DNA of 64,000 nucleotides from Pseudochelatococcus sp050946405. Lineage in GTDB: Bacteria; Pseudomonadota; Alphaproteobacteria; Rhizobiales; Beijerinckiaceae. The translations under genes and the position numbers were made by a program. The notes beneath the pieces were generated by a model, which was not told where the DNA came from, searched no databases, and worked only from the letters and a program-made list of their open reading frames with translations. Within the stretch, counting starts at the first letter, position 1; each line of letters opens with the position of its first letter. Of the stretch, positions 42,539 to 50,223 are shown piece by piece. The stretch lies in assembly GCF_050946405.1 (NCBI RefSeq), contig NZ_JBMNUS010000002.1, forward strand, positions 1 to 64,000. The letters are read 5' to 3'.

Positions 42539-44365
42539 TCAGCTCACGGGCGCGCTGGAGTCGAGCTTCCCGATGTCCTCCAGCAGCCGCTTCGCCTCGC
42601 CCGATCCGCCCGGCGCGTAGTTGTAGTTCCGGAACAGGCCCGCGAGCTTCGTGAAGTGGCGGCGCACCGCCTCCTTGTCCTCGAAGGCGTAGGGGCGGGT
42701 GGCGATGGAGTGGACGAGGCCGAAAAGCTCCTTCTGGCGCTCCGGCGGAGAGGAGGCGTCGACGGGATCGAAGGCGTCCTGCTGGAGGAACACCATGTCC
42801 ACGAAGCGCGCCGCCTCGGCGGTAACGAAGTCGTCGGTGCTGATGCCTTCCTCGCCCGCCACCTGCTCCATGCGCGCGATCTCGTCGCCGCGCCGCAGCA
42901 GCGCGGCCAGTTCGTCGACCTGCCGGTTCCAGCCCGCGCCCATGCGTTCCGCGTACCAGCCTTCAAGTTGCTGACGGTAGCGCGACCACGATTGCAGCGG
43001 GTCGATGGCGGGGTAGAAACGCTTGTAGGCGCGGTCGTAGGAGAGGCCGAGGAAGCACTTGACGGCGGCGAGCGTCGATTGCGTCACCGGCTCCTCGAAA
43101 TTGCCGCCTGCCGGCGACACCGCGCCGATGATGGTGAGCGCGCCCCGCGCGCCGTCGTTGGTGGCGAGCAGGCCCGCCCGCTCGTAGACGCCCTTGATGG
43201 CGCTGTCGAGATAGGCGGGAAAGGCTTCCTCGCCGGGGATCTCCTCCAGCCGGCCGGATATCTCGCGCATCGCCTGCGCCCAGCGCGAGGAACTGTCCGC
43301 GATCATCAGCACGCGCAGCCCCATCTGGCGATAATATTCGCCGATGGTGATGCCCGTATAGATGGACGCCTCGCGCGAGGCGACCGGCATCGAGGACGTG
43401 TTGCACACGATCACCGTGCGGTCCATCAATGCATTGCCGGTTCTCGGGTCGACCAGTTGCGGAAACTCGGTGATCGTTTCCACGACCTCGCCGGCGCGCT
43501 CGCCGCAGGCGACGAGGATGACGACATCGACATCCGAATGGCGGGCGATGAGGTTGAGCAGCACGGTCTTGCCGGCGCCGAACGGGCCGGGAATGCAGGC
43601 CGCGCCGCCCTGCGCCACCGGGAAGAACGTATCGACGATGCGCTGGGTCGTCACCATCGGCTCGTCGGGATAGAGGCGGGTGGAAAAGCCCCTGGCGAGC
43701 AGGCGGCGGGGCAGGGGCTCGCGCACCGGCCATTCCTGCTGCATGGTGACGATGCGCTCGGCGCCCGAATCCGCCTTCAGGCGCGCGAGCGGTTCCGCCA
43801 CGGTCATGGAGCCGTCGCGGATCCAGTCGACCGTCACCATCTCGTCGAGATCGAACGGCACCATGATCTTGTGCTTGATCGGCCCTTCCGGCACGAGGCC
43901 GAGCACGTCGCCGGCCTTCACCCTGTCGCCGACGCGCCGGGTCGCGGCGAAGGCCCATTTCGCCGCCGGGTCGAGGCCCGCCACCTCCACGCCGCGCGGC
44001 AGGAACAGCCCGTGCCCGGCCGCGAGGCCCTCCAGCGGGTTCTGGAGGCCGTCGTAGACCTGCCCCAGCAGGCCGGGACCGAGGCGGATCGACAGCAGGC
44101 GGCCGGTCTGCTCCACCGGGTCGCCGAGGCCGATGCCCACGGTGCTTTCGAACACCTGCGCGTCGGCGGTGTCGCCGCGCACGCGCAGCACCTCGCCCTT
44201 GAGCCTCCGGCCGGGAACGCGGGCGGGCAGGATGTAGACGACCTCGTTCTTGACGAGGCGGCCGCGCTCGGGATCGGCAAGGCGCAGGCGGACGATATCC
44301 TCTTGCACGGCGGCGACGGTCGCTGTCGGCGCGGGGGCGGCAGCGGTGGCGGATGTCTGGGTCAT
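42539..44365 (-). CDS. atpA: V-type ATP synthase/ATPase catalytic subunit A
   Basis: The 608-residue catalytic subunit of a V/A-type rotary ATPase. Nucleotide-binding P-loop GPFGAGKT at 260-267; the A-subunit-specific insertion domain (about 115-200) with FLPRGVEVAGLDPAAKW is present; other landmarks are CGERAGEVVE, ADSSSRWAQAMREISGRLEEIPGEEAFPAYL and the family end. It assembles with subunit B into the A3B3 head that couples ATP to ion transport. ATG at 44365, overlapping the DUF2764 stop by four bases. It is the last gene of the operon here, whereas it usually precedes atpB. Confidence 0.96.
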   Translation of the reverse strand: MTQTSATAAAPAPTATVAAVQEDIVRLRLADPERGRLVKNEVVYILPARVPGRRLKGEVLRVRGDTADAQVFESTVGIGLGDPVEQTGRLLSIRLGPGLLGQVYDGLQNPLEGLAAGHGLFLPRGVEVAGLDPAAKWAFAATRRVGDRVKAGDVLGLVPEGPIKHKIMVPFDLDEMVTVDWIRDGSMTVAEPLARLKADSGAERIVTMQQEWPVREPLPRRLLARGFSTRLYPDEPMVTTQRIVDTFFPVAQGGAACIPGPFGAGKTVLLNLIARHSDVDVVILVACGERAGEVVETITEFPQLVDPRTGNALMDRTVIVCNTSSMPVASREASIYTGITIGEYYRQMGLRVLMIADSSSRWAQAMREISGRLEEIPGEEAFPAYLDSAIKGVYERAGLLATNDGARGALTIIGAVSPAGGNFEEPVTQSTLAAVKCFLGLSYDRAYKRFYPAIDPLQSWSRYRQQLEGWYAERMGAGWNRQVDELAALLRRGDEIARMEQVAGEEGISTDDFVTAEAARFVDMVFLQQDAFDPVDASSPPERQKELFGLVHSIATRPYAFEDKEAVRRHFTKLAGLFRNYNYAPGGSGEAKRLLEDIGKLDSSAPVS

Positions 44366-45057
44366 GTCGCGCTCTCGAATGTCGGAAGGCTGTCGGCAAG
44401 CGCCTCGTCCAGCAGGCGGGCGAAGCGCGACGTGGCGGCGGCGGTGTCGTATTTCGCCCAGTTGTCGACGATGGACCAGCGCAGCAGGTAGACGGCGACG
44501 GCCTCGAGGTCGAACGTATGGGCCGGCGCGTGGCGGCCTGTCGCGTTCCAGACCGCTTGCAGGATCACCCGTTCGAGCCCCGCCGTATCGCCGCTTGCCA
44601 GCTTCTCCTGCGCTTCCGTCACCCACGGAAAGGCGCGCGCGACGCCGAACGCCGGATCGGCCCAATGCGCGCGGATGGTGGCGAGGAAGCGGCCGAACCC
44701 CCAGGGCGGCGTGCCGGCTGCGGGCGCGTCCTCGCCGGCGTGGCGGCGGCGCAACGCGGCCACCAGCGTGCGGATTTCCAGCCGGTCGCGCACCAGCTCG
44801 CGCAGCGTCTCGCTTTCGAGGGAAGCGATGACCCGCCCGGCGCGGGCGAGCACGGTCGCGTCCTCGATGTCGCCGCGCAGGCGCTCCCACGCCACGACAT
44901 TGGCGATGTCGTCGAGCTGCGCCCGGTCGGCCGGGGTGAGTTCGGAGAGCCGCTCCTCGATCTGGAGCCACGTGATCGGCGGCGATTGCGCCTCCAGAAA
45001 CCCGCCGAGGTCGGGCAGGCTGGCCACCAGCATGACGTAGCGGTCCGCGCCGCTCAT
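44362..45057 (-). CDS. DUF2764 protein of the V-type ATPase (putative C/d-like subunit)
   Basis: A 231-residue, mostly helical protein beginning YVMLVASLPDLGG, typical of DUF2764. This family is found only in V-type ATPase operons of Bacteroidetes, Chlamydiae, spirochaete-like and similar bacteria that lack a recognisable subunit C, and always beside subunit A. A role as the central-stalk adaptor (C/d equivalent) is inferred from that pattern. It overlaps both neighbours by four bases. Confidence 0.87.
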   Translation of the reverse strand: MSGADRYVMLVASLPDLGGFLEAQSPPITWLQIEERLSELTPADRAQLDDIANVVAWERLRGDIEDATVLARAGRVIASLESETLRELVRDRLEIRTLVAALRRRHAGEDAPAAGTPPWGFGRFLATIRAHWADPAFGVARAFPWVTEAQEKLASGDTAGLERVILQAVWNATGRHAPAHTFDLEAVAVYLLRWSIVDNWAKYDTAAATSRFARLLDEALADSLPTFESAT

Positions 45058-45746
45058 TTGACGACGCCTTCCAGCAGCGCGCGGAAGCGCGGTTGCAGGT
45101 GCGCGAGAAGCATGTCGGCGACCGCGCCGTCGGTGAGATCGACGCTGACGCCCCTGTCGGACAGATGGATGCGCAGGCCGTCCGCCTCGTCCTCCGCGCG
45201 CGTGAAGGTCACGCCCTCGCGCAGCATGCCGGCCGCGCAGGCGGCGGCGAAATGCGCGAGGGAGCCTTCCTTCAGCTCCTCCGGGTTGCGGCGCAGCTCG
45301 TCGAGCCCCACGGCCGCGCGCGGCAGATGAAACACCACCTCCCGCGCCGCGTCGACGCCCGCTTCCTCGCGCATCCGGCCGGCGACCGCGAGGATCATGC
45401 GTTTCAGCAGTTCCTCGTCGCGCATGGAAGCGGAGGTCATCCGGCGCACGTCGCCGGCGAAGCGGCGGGAGAGATAGTCGCGCAGGTCGAGCACCGCGTC
45501 GCGGGCGGCGGCCTTCAGCGCATCCTCGCCGGCGCGCTGGAGATTGGCGGCCTCGCGGCGGGCCTTTTCCAGCATCGCGCCCGCCTGCGCCTCCGCATCC
45601 TCGATGGTGGCGCGCGCCAGCGCCTGCGCCTCGCCCACGATCCGCTCGGCCTCCTGCCGGCCCGCTTCCACGCCCTCGTCCCGCAGGCGGGCGATCAGCG
45701 CCTCGACGCCCGACGCCGTGCGCTGCGCCGCTGTCCGTTCACTCAT
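45054..45746 (-). CDS. atpE: V-type ATP synthase subunit E
   Basis: A 230-residue peripheral stalk subunit. The N-terminal half (about 10-90) is a long charged coiled coil (EGVEAGRQEAERIVGEAQAL; ARREAANLQRAGEDALKAAARDAVLDLRDYL). The C-terminal half is the globular domain that grips the A3B3 head. Length and layout fit bacterial V-type subunit E next to DUF2764. It lies 24 bases after subunit K and overlaps DUF2764 by four bases. Confidence 0.9.
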   Translation of the reverse strand: MSERTAAQRTASGVEALIARLRDEGVEAGRQEAERIVGEAQALARATIEDAEAQAGAMLEKARREAANLQRAGEDALKAAARDAVLDLRDYLSRRFAGDVRRMTSASMRDEELLKRMILAVAGRMREEAGVDAAREVVFHLPRAAVGLDELRRNPEELKEGSLAHFAAACAAGMLREGVTFTRAEDEADGLRIHLSDRGVSVDLTDGAVADMLLAHLQPRFRALLEGVVK

Positions 45747-45770
45747 GCGCGACCTCCTGTTACTGCCGGA

Positions 45771-46217
45771 TCAGGACCCGATATAGCCCGCCAGCACGAG
45801 CGCGAACACGAAGGAAAAGACCTGAAATCCTTCGACGATCGCCGCCGGCGCGAGGCTCAGGCCGAAGATCTCGGGCTTGTTCTTGGAGGCGGCGATGGCG
45901 CTGGCGCACACGCGCCCCTGCCACATGCCCGAATAGAGCAGCACCACCGCCGTGACGAAGCCGATGCCGAATAACGCTCCGCCGTTCTCGACGGTGATCG
46001 GCTGTTGCAGCGAGAACATCACCACGATGCCGTAGATCACGTTGGACGAGGGCATGAGCGAGACGCCGAGATAGCGCCCGTAATTGCCGTCCGTCTCCAG
46101 CATGGCGCCGATGGCCGCCTGTCCCGCGAGCGCCACGCCGACGGCGCTGCCGAGCGCGCCGAGCCCCATCGGCGCGAAGACGCCAAGCCAACCGAGCGCG
46201 ATGATGAACTCATTCAT
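45771..46217 (-). CDS. atpK: V-type ATP synthase subunit K (proteolipid)
   Basis: A 148-residue membrane rotor protein with four helices, a duplicated hairpin as in V-type K subunits. The ion-carrying glutamate is Glu129 in helix 4 (AAIVEGFQVFSF). Around it, Gln100 (SGMWQGRV, helix 3) and Ser58-Asn59 (MPSSNVIYG, helix 2) occupy the positions of the Enterococcus hirae NtpK sodium ligands Gln110 and Thr64-Gln65. Helix 2 has no carboxylate, as expected for the V-type. Sodium rather than proton transport is therefore possible. Confidence 0.94.
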   Translation of the reverse strand: MNEFIIALGWLGVFAPMGLGALGSAVGVALAGQAAIGAMLETDGNYGRYLGVSLMPSSNVIYGIVVMFSLQQPITVENGGALFGIGFVTAVVLLYSGMWQGRVCASAIAASKNKPEIFGLSLAPAAIVEGFQVFSFVFALVLAGYIGS

Positions 46218-46229
46218 GGATTGCCTCTT

Positions 46230-48059
46230 TCATCTGGCGTGGACAGGCGATGCTTCGACAGGCGACATTTCCGCCGGGCGTCTGGCGAAGGCGCGGAAGG
46301 GATAGCCCTCTTCCGTCAGCCCCCAACTGAAAAATTCGATGAAATTGAGCCGCAGGCCGTGCACCACGCCGCTCATGACGCCGAGCAGGAAATTGACGCC
46401 GTGGCCGAGCACCAGCACCACGAGCGACAGCAGCGTGCCGATGCCGGGATTGTCGCCCCGCATGTCCAGCGCCAGCGTGTTGAAGGTGGCGGCGAGCGAG
46501 GCGCTCGCGAGGCCCAGCGCGAAAAGGCGCAGGTAGCTGAGGATATCGCCGAAGATCTTCGTGATGCCGGTGAGCGCCAGAGCGCCGGCGAGCGCGCGCC
46601 TGCCCCAGCCGGCGCCGCCGCCGGCGGGCTGCTCCATCGCTCCGCCGAAAGCCACCGCGAAAAGGCCGCCCGCGAGCGCCGCGGACGCGACGGAGGTCGC
46701 GACCGTCTCGCCGCCGCCGATCCACATGGCGAAGCCTGCCCAGATCGTCGCGATCCAGCCCAGCGCGGTGATCGCCTTGCCGGAACCCCGGTTGACGCTG
46801 GCGGCCGCCGCGAGCGCCACCGTCAGATGCAGCACGCCGATGCCCACCGACAGGCGCATCATGCCGTCGAAGTCATGCACATTGATCACGGCGACGCGCG
46901 CCGCGAGGCTCCCCGCAGGCGGCGGAACGCCGAAATACGCGCCCGCCAGCACGCCGTAAAGAAGCGAGACGCCGGACAGCGCCGCCAGCAGCGTGCGTCC
47001 GCGCCGCAGGGTGGGGCTCCCGCCGAGCCGGCGCCAGAACAGCGCCGTGGCGGCGGCGATGACGGCGGCATAGCCGGCATCGGCCACGATCATGGCGAAA
47101 AAGGCCGCGAAGGATATGAAGACGATCAGGCTGGGGTCCCAGCTCCGATAGCCGGGGCTGGTGTAGAACAGGGTCAGGTCCGCGCCGCTTCCCACCTGCG
47201 CGGCGGGGCGCAGCAGGGTCGGCGGACGGTCCGCCGCAGCGGGTTCCTCGACGACGAGGGCGAGGCCGCGCCGTTGCGCGAAGGCTGTCAGGGCCGTTTC
47301 CGCCTCCGCCGGCACCCAGCCTTGCAGGGCGAACACGCGGTCGTCGTCAAGGGTCTGCTCGGCGACGGCGCGGCGCTCGTCGCCGTCCGCCGCCTCCGCC
47401 AGATGCAGGCCGAGCGCGAGACGCCAGCGGGTCAGCTCCGCCCGTTTCACTTCCGCGTCCTCGATGTCTACCTGCGTATCCTCCAGCGCTTCCCGCAGCT
47501 CGCCGAGCGGCACGCCGCCCGTGCGGGCGCGCGTCACCGGCAGCACGTCGACGGGCGGCTCGTCCGGCGAGACGATGGCGACGAAGAGCGTCGTCGTGCC
47601 TTTGCCGACGATCTGCCACGGCAGCGCCACCCTGTCGAGCGCGGCGCGCTGGTGGATCGGCAGGGCATAGAACCACAGGCGCTGTCCGCCGATCGCCCCG
47701 ACCGGCGGCAGGCGGAAATCGCCCCATTGCTCCAGCGTGGCGATGCGCTGCTCGATGGCGTCGCGCCGGTCGCGCAACTGGCGCAGGCGGGCACGGTTGG
47801 CGACGATCTCGTCCACCACCGCCGCGAGATCGAACGCGGTCGCGGGGCGATAGGGGCGCAGCCTGTAGGGCGCCTCGTCGAGATGGCGGAAGGCCGTTTC
47901 CGTGCGCCGGCGCATCGCCGGATCTTCGGGAGCGAGCGCGCCGGGCTTGCGCAGCGGGATGAGATGCACCACGCCCAGTTCCTGCAAGGCGGCGAGGATC
48001 GCCTCCTTCTCGCCGATCAATCCGCACAGCGTGATGCGGCGCATGGGAACGATGCTCAT
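46230..48059 (-). CDS. atpI: V-type ATP synthase subunit I (a-type stator)
   Basis: A 609-residue subunit: N-terminal cytoplasmic part (about 1-320) with coiled coils (VVDEIVANRARLRQLRDRRD; the EALEDTQVDIEDAEVKRAEL segment), then a membrane domain with about seven or eight helices. SYLRLFALGLASASLA contains the essential arginine (Arg511) that faces the rotor glutamate. It forms the ion half-channels. It begins MSIVPMRRITLCGLIGEKE, typical of the short bacterial form. It overlaps subunit D by four bases. Confidence 0.94.
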   Translation of the reverse strand: MSIVPMRRITLCGLIGEKEAILAALQELGVVHLIPLRKPGALAPEDPAMRRRTETAFRHLDEAPYRLRPYRPATAFDLAAVVDEIVANRARLRQLRDRRDAIEQRIATLEQWGDFRLPPVGAIGGQRLWFYALPIHQRAALDRVALPWQIVGKGTTTLFVAIVSPDEPPVDVLPVTRARTGGVPLGELREALEDTQVDIEDAEVKRAELTRWRLALGLHLAEAADGDERRAVAEQTLDDDRVFALQGWVPAEAETALTAFAQRRGLALVVEEPAAADRPPTLLRPAAQVGSGADLTLFYTSPGYRSWDPSLIVFISFAAFFAMIVADAGYAAVIAAATALFWRRLGGSPTLRRGRTLLAALSGVSLLYGVLAGAYFGVPPPAGSLAARVAVINVHDFDGMMRLSVGIGVLHLTVALAAAASVNRGSGKAITALGWIATIWAGFAMWIGGGETVATSVASAALAGGLFAVAFGGAMEQPAGGGAGWGRRALAGALALTGITKIFGDILSYLRLFALGLASASLAATFNTLALDMRGDNPGIGTLLSLVVLVLGHGVNFLLGVMSGVVHGLRLNFIEFFSWGLTEEGYPFRAFARRPAEMSPVEASPVHAR

Positions 48060-48673
48060 GCGTCCGCTTCCCCGCTCTCGTGCGCGACGCGCTTGCGCTT
48101 GGCGATCTTGGCGCCCACCACCGCCGCCCGGTCGCTGTCGCCGATCGCCACCAGAATGCGGCGGATGTTCCGTTCCGCCTGCGGAATCAGCACCTTGTCG
48201 AACAGGTTGACGCGCTGCGCCGTGCGCGTCACCGCCCGCTCCAGCAGGGCGACGCCGCGTTCCGCGACCTCCGCCTCGATGCGCAGCCGCGCGGCCAGCG
48301 CCAGCCGGCGCACCACCTCGTCCACCCAGTGCGGGCGCGCGAAACGGCCGTAGGGGCGCAGCGCGATCCGCACGTCCTCGACCACCGGCAGCCGCACGCC
48401 GGCGATGTTGCGCTCGCCGATCCGCACGGATTCGACCTTCACCAGCCCCTTGAGATCGATGCGCCGGTCCGCGAGCATCGGCACCGCCGCGCCGGCCTCG
48501 ATCACCGCTCGCTCGGCCGCCGCCCGCGCCTCGCCCGCCGCGCGCCGCGCCCGGTTGCGCTCCGCCATGAGCTGCTGGCGCTTGAGGTCGAGAGCGGGCA
48601 GAAAGCGCCGGCCCGCGGCCAGGCTTTCCTTCTCGCGCGACAATTGCGCCTTGTTGAGAGGAATCCGCGTCAT
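48056..48673 (-). CDS. atpD: V-type ATP synthase subunit D
   Basis: The 205-residue central rotor shaft of V/A-type ATPases, almost entirely helical. It begins TRIPLNKAQLSREKESL and ends with RVNLFDKVLIPQAERNIRRI followed by the C-terminal coil, both diagnostic. The ATG at 48673 has a purine-rich site (GGAAAGCGGGAG) upstream; the frame is open 35 codons further into atpB. No subunit F gene, its usual partner, is found in the cluster. Confidence 0.94.
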   Translation of the reverse strand: MTRIPLNKAQLSREKESLAAGRRFLPALDLKRQQLMAERNRARRAAGEARAAAERAVIEAGAAVPMLADRRIDLKGLVKVESVRIGERNIAGVRLPVVEDVRIALRPYGRFARPHWVDEVVRRLALAARLRIEAEVAERGVALLERAVTRTAQRVNLFDKVLIPQAERNIRRILVAIGDSDRAAVVGAKIAKRKRVAHESGEADA

Positions 48674-48687
48674 GCTCCCGCTTTCCT

Positions 48688-50064
48688 TCAGGCCGCCTGC
48701 GGATAATATTTGCCGAGAAGGCTCTGGCGGATCAACAATTCCTCGGGCGAAAAGTTTTCCGCCATCGTGCGCCAGCAAAGATCGAGCGCATCCTCGAGCG
48801 GCAGCGCGACGGACAGATCCATGAAACGGCGCCGGAACGCCTCGCCGAAACGCACGAGCCGCTCGTCGTAGGCGGAGAGCTCGAAGGCCATCGCCTGCTT
48901 GCGCTCCGCCTCGCGCGCGCCGGCGAAGAGGCGGATCATGGTGTTCATCACCGCCGCGTGGTCCTCGCGCGTTTCCTTGCCGATGACGTGCTGCTTGAGG
49001 CGCGACAGCGAGCCGAAGGGGTCGATCTGCCCGTCGTGCAGGTAGAACTGCCCCTCGGTGATGTAGCCCGTGTTATCCGGCACCGGATGGGTGACGTCGC
49101 CGCCCGGCATGGTGGTGACGGACAGGATGGTAACGGAGCCCGCGCCGCGAAACACCGCCGCCTTCTCGTAGCGGCGCGCGAGCTGGGAATAGAGATCGCC
49201 GAGATAGCCGCGGTTGGATGGCACCCGCTCCATCGCCACGCCCACCTCCTTCAGCGCGTCGGCGAAGGCCGTCATGTCGGTAAGCAGCACCAGCACGCGC
49301 TTCTTTTCCTCGACAGCGAACTTTTCCGCCACCGCCAGCGCCATGTCCGGCACCAGCAGGCGCTCCAGCGGCGGGTCGGCGGCCTGGTTGACGAACATCA
49401 CCGTGCGCGCGAACATGCCCGCGTCCTCGAAGGCGGAGCGGAAGCGCCAGTAATCGTCGAAGGTGAGGCCAAGCCCGCCGAAGACCACGATGTCGGCGTC
49501 GGCCTGCACGCCGATGCGCGCCAGCAGCGCGTCGTGCGGCTCCCCCGCGCGGGAGAAGATCGGGATCTTCTGGCTTTCGACGAGGCAGTTGAACACGTCG
49601 ATCATCGGCACGTCGGTGCGGATCATGCGCGAGGCCAGCGCGCGCCGCGCCGGGTTGACCGACGGTCCGCCGATATCCGCCTGCGGCTCGTGGTCGAGCG
49701 CCGGGCCCCCGTCCGACACGCGCCCGTCGCCGGAGAAGACGCGGCCGAGGATATTGCCGGAAAACGCCACGCGCGGCGCATGACCGAGGAAGCGCGCCTT
49801 CGAGCGCGTGGAAAGCCCCTGCGTGCCGCCGAAGACCTGCAACGATACCTCGCCGGCGTCGAGGCGCACCACCTGCGCCAGCCGCCCCGCCGCCGGGCCG
49901 TCGCCCTCGCTGACGACGGCGAGATCGCCGTAGCGCGGCCCGTCGCCGTTTCCGCCGGCCATATCGCTGCCGGAGATGTCGCGACCGGGGGAGGGCAGGG
50001 CGATCCGCACGACTTCGCCGACGATCGACAATACCTTGTCGTAGTAGATGGAGAGCGTGTTCAT
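48688..50064 (-). CDS. atpB: V-type ATP synthase regulatory subunit B
   Basis: The 458-residue non-catalytic head subunit. It lacks a P-loop, as B subunits do, and carries MIDVFNCLVESQKIPIFSRAGEPHDALLARI, LVLLTDMTAFADALKEV, PSNRGYLGDLYSQLARRYEKA, GSVTILSVTTMPGGDVTHPVPDNTGYITEGQFYL and the conserved C-terminal GKYYP. It is the first gene of the operon here. The ribosome site (GGGTAACGG) is weak. Confidence 0.96.
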   Translation of the reverse strand: MNTLSIYYDKVLSIVGEVVRIALPSPGRDISGSDMAGGNGDGPRYGDLAVVSEGDGPAAGRLAQVVRLDAGEVSLQVFGGTQGLSTRSKARFLGHAPRVAFSGNILGRVFSGDGRVSDGGPALDHEPQADIGGPSVNPARRALASRMIRTDVPMIDVFNCLVESQKIPIFSRAGEPHDALLARIGVQADADIVVFGGLGLTFDDYWRFRSAFEDAGMFARTVMFVNQAADPPLERLLVPDMALAVAEKFAVEEKKRVLVLLTDMTAFADALKEVGVAMERVPSNRGYLGDLYSQLARRYEKAAVFRGAGSVTILSVTTMPGGDVTHPVPDNTGYITEGQFYLHDGQIDPFGSLSRLKQHVIGKETREDHAAVMNTMIRLFAGAREAERKQAMAFELSAYDERLVRFGEAFRRRFMDLSVALPLEDALDLCWRTMAENFSPEELLIRQSLLGKYYPQAA

Positions 50065-50098
50065 CAGCCGTTACCCGTGGACCCGTTCGTGCTGCGTG

Positions 50099-50126
50099 TA
50101 ATTATTTCCTGTGAAACAAATGTTAA
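50099..50126 (-). promoter_or_regulatory. Candidate promoter of the V-type ATPase operon
   Basis: On the minus strand TTAACA (50126-50121) is followed after 16 bases by TAATTA (50104-50099), a fair match to a housekeeping promoter in the AT-richer middle of the 159-base gap between atpB and selO. The -10 then lies about 35 bases before the atpB start. Confidence 0.35.
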
Positions 50127-50223
50127 TCTGCCGCAATACCGTGTCGCGCCGCGGGGTTGACGGACGGGCGGTTTCGGAACAGGCTCCCGATGGAACGGGC
50201 GATCGTCGCATACGGAGGCCGTG

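Noticed and set aside
50065..50223. The missing 5' part of the glycerophosphodiesterase on the far side of the V-type ATPase operon.
   Set aside because: The stretch was read in all frames and shows no phosphodiesterase sequence, so the event is not a simple insertion.
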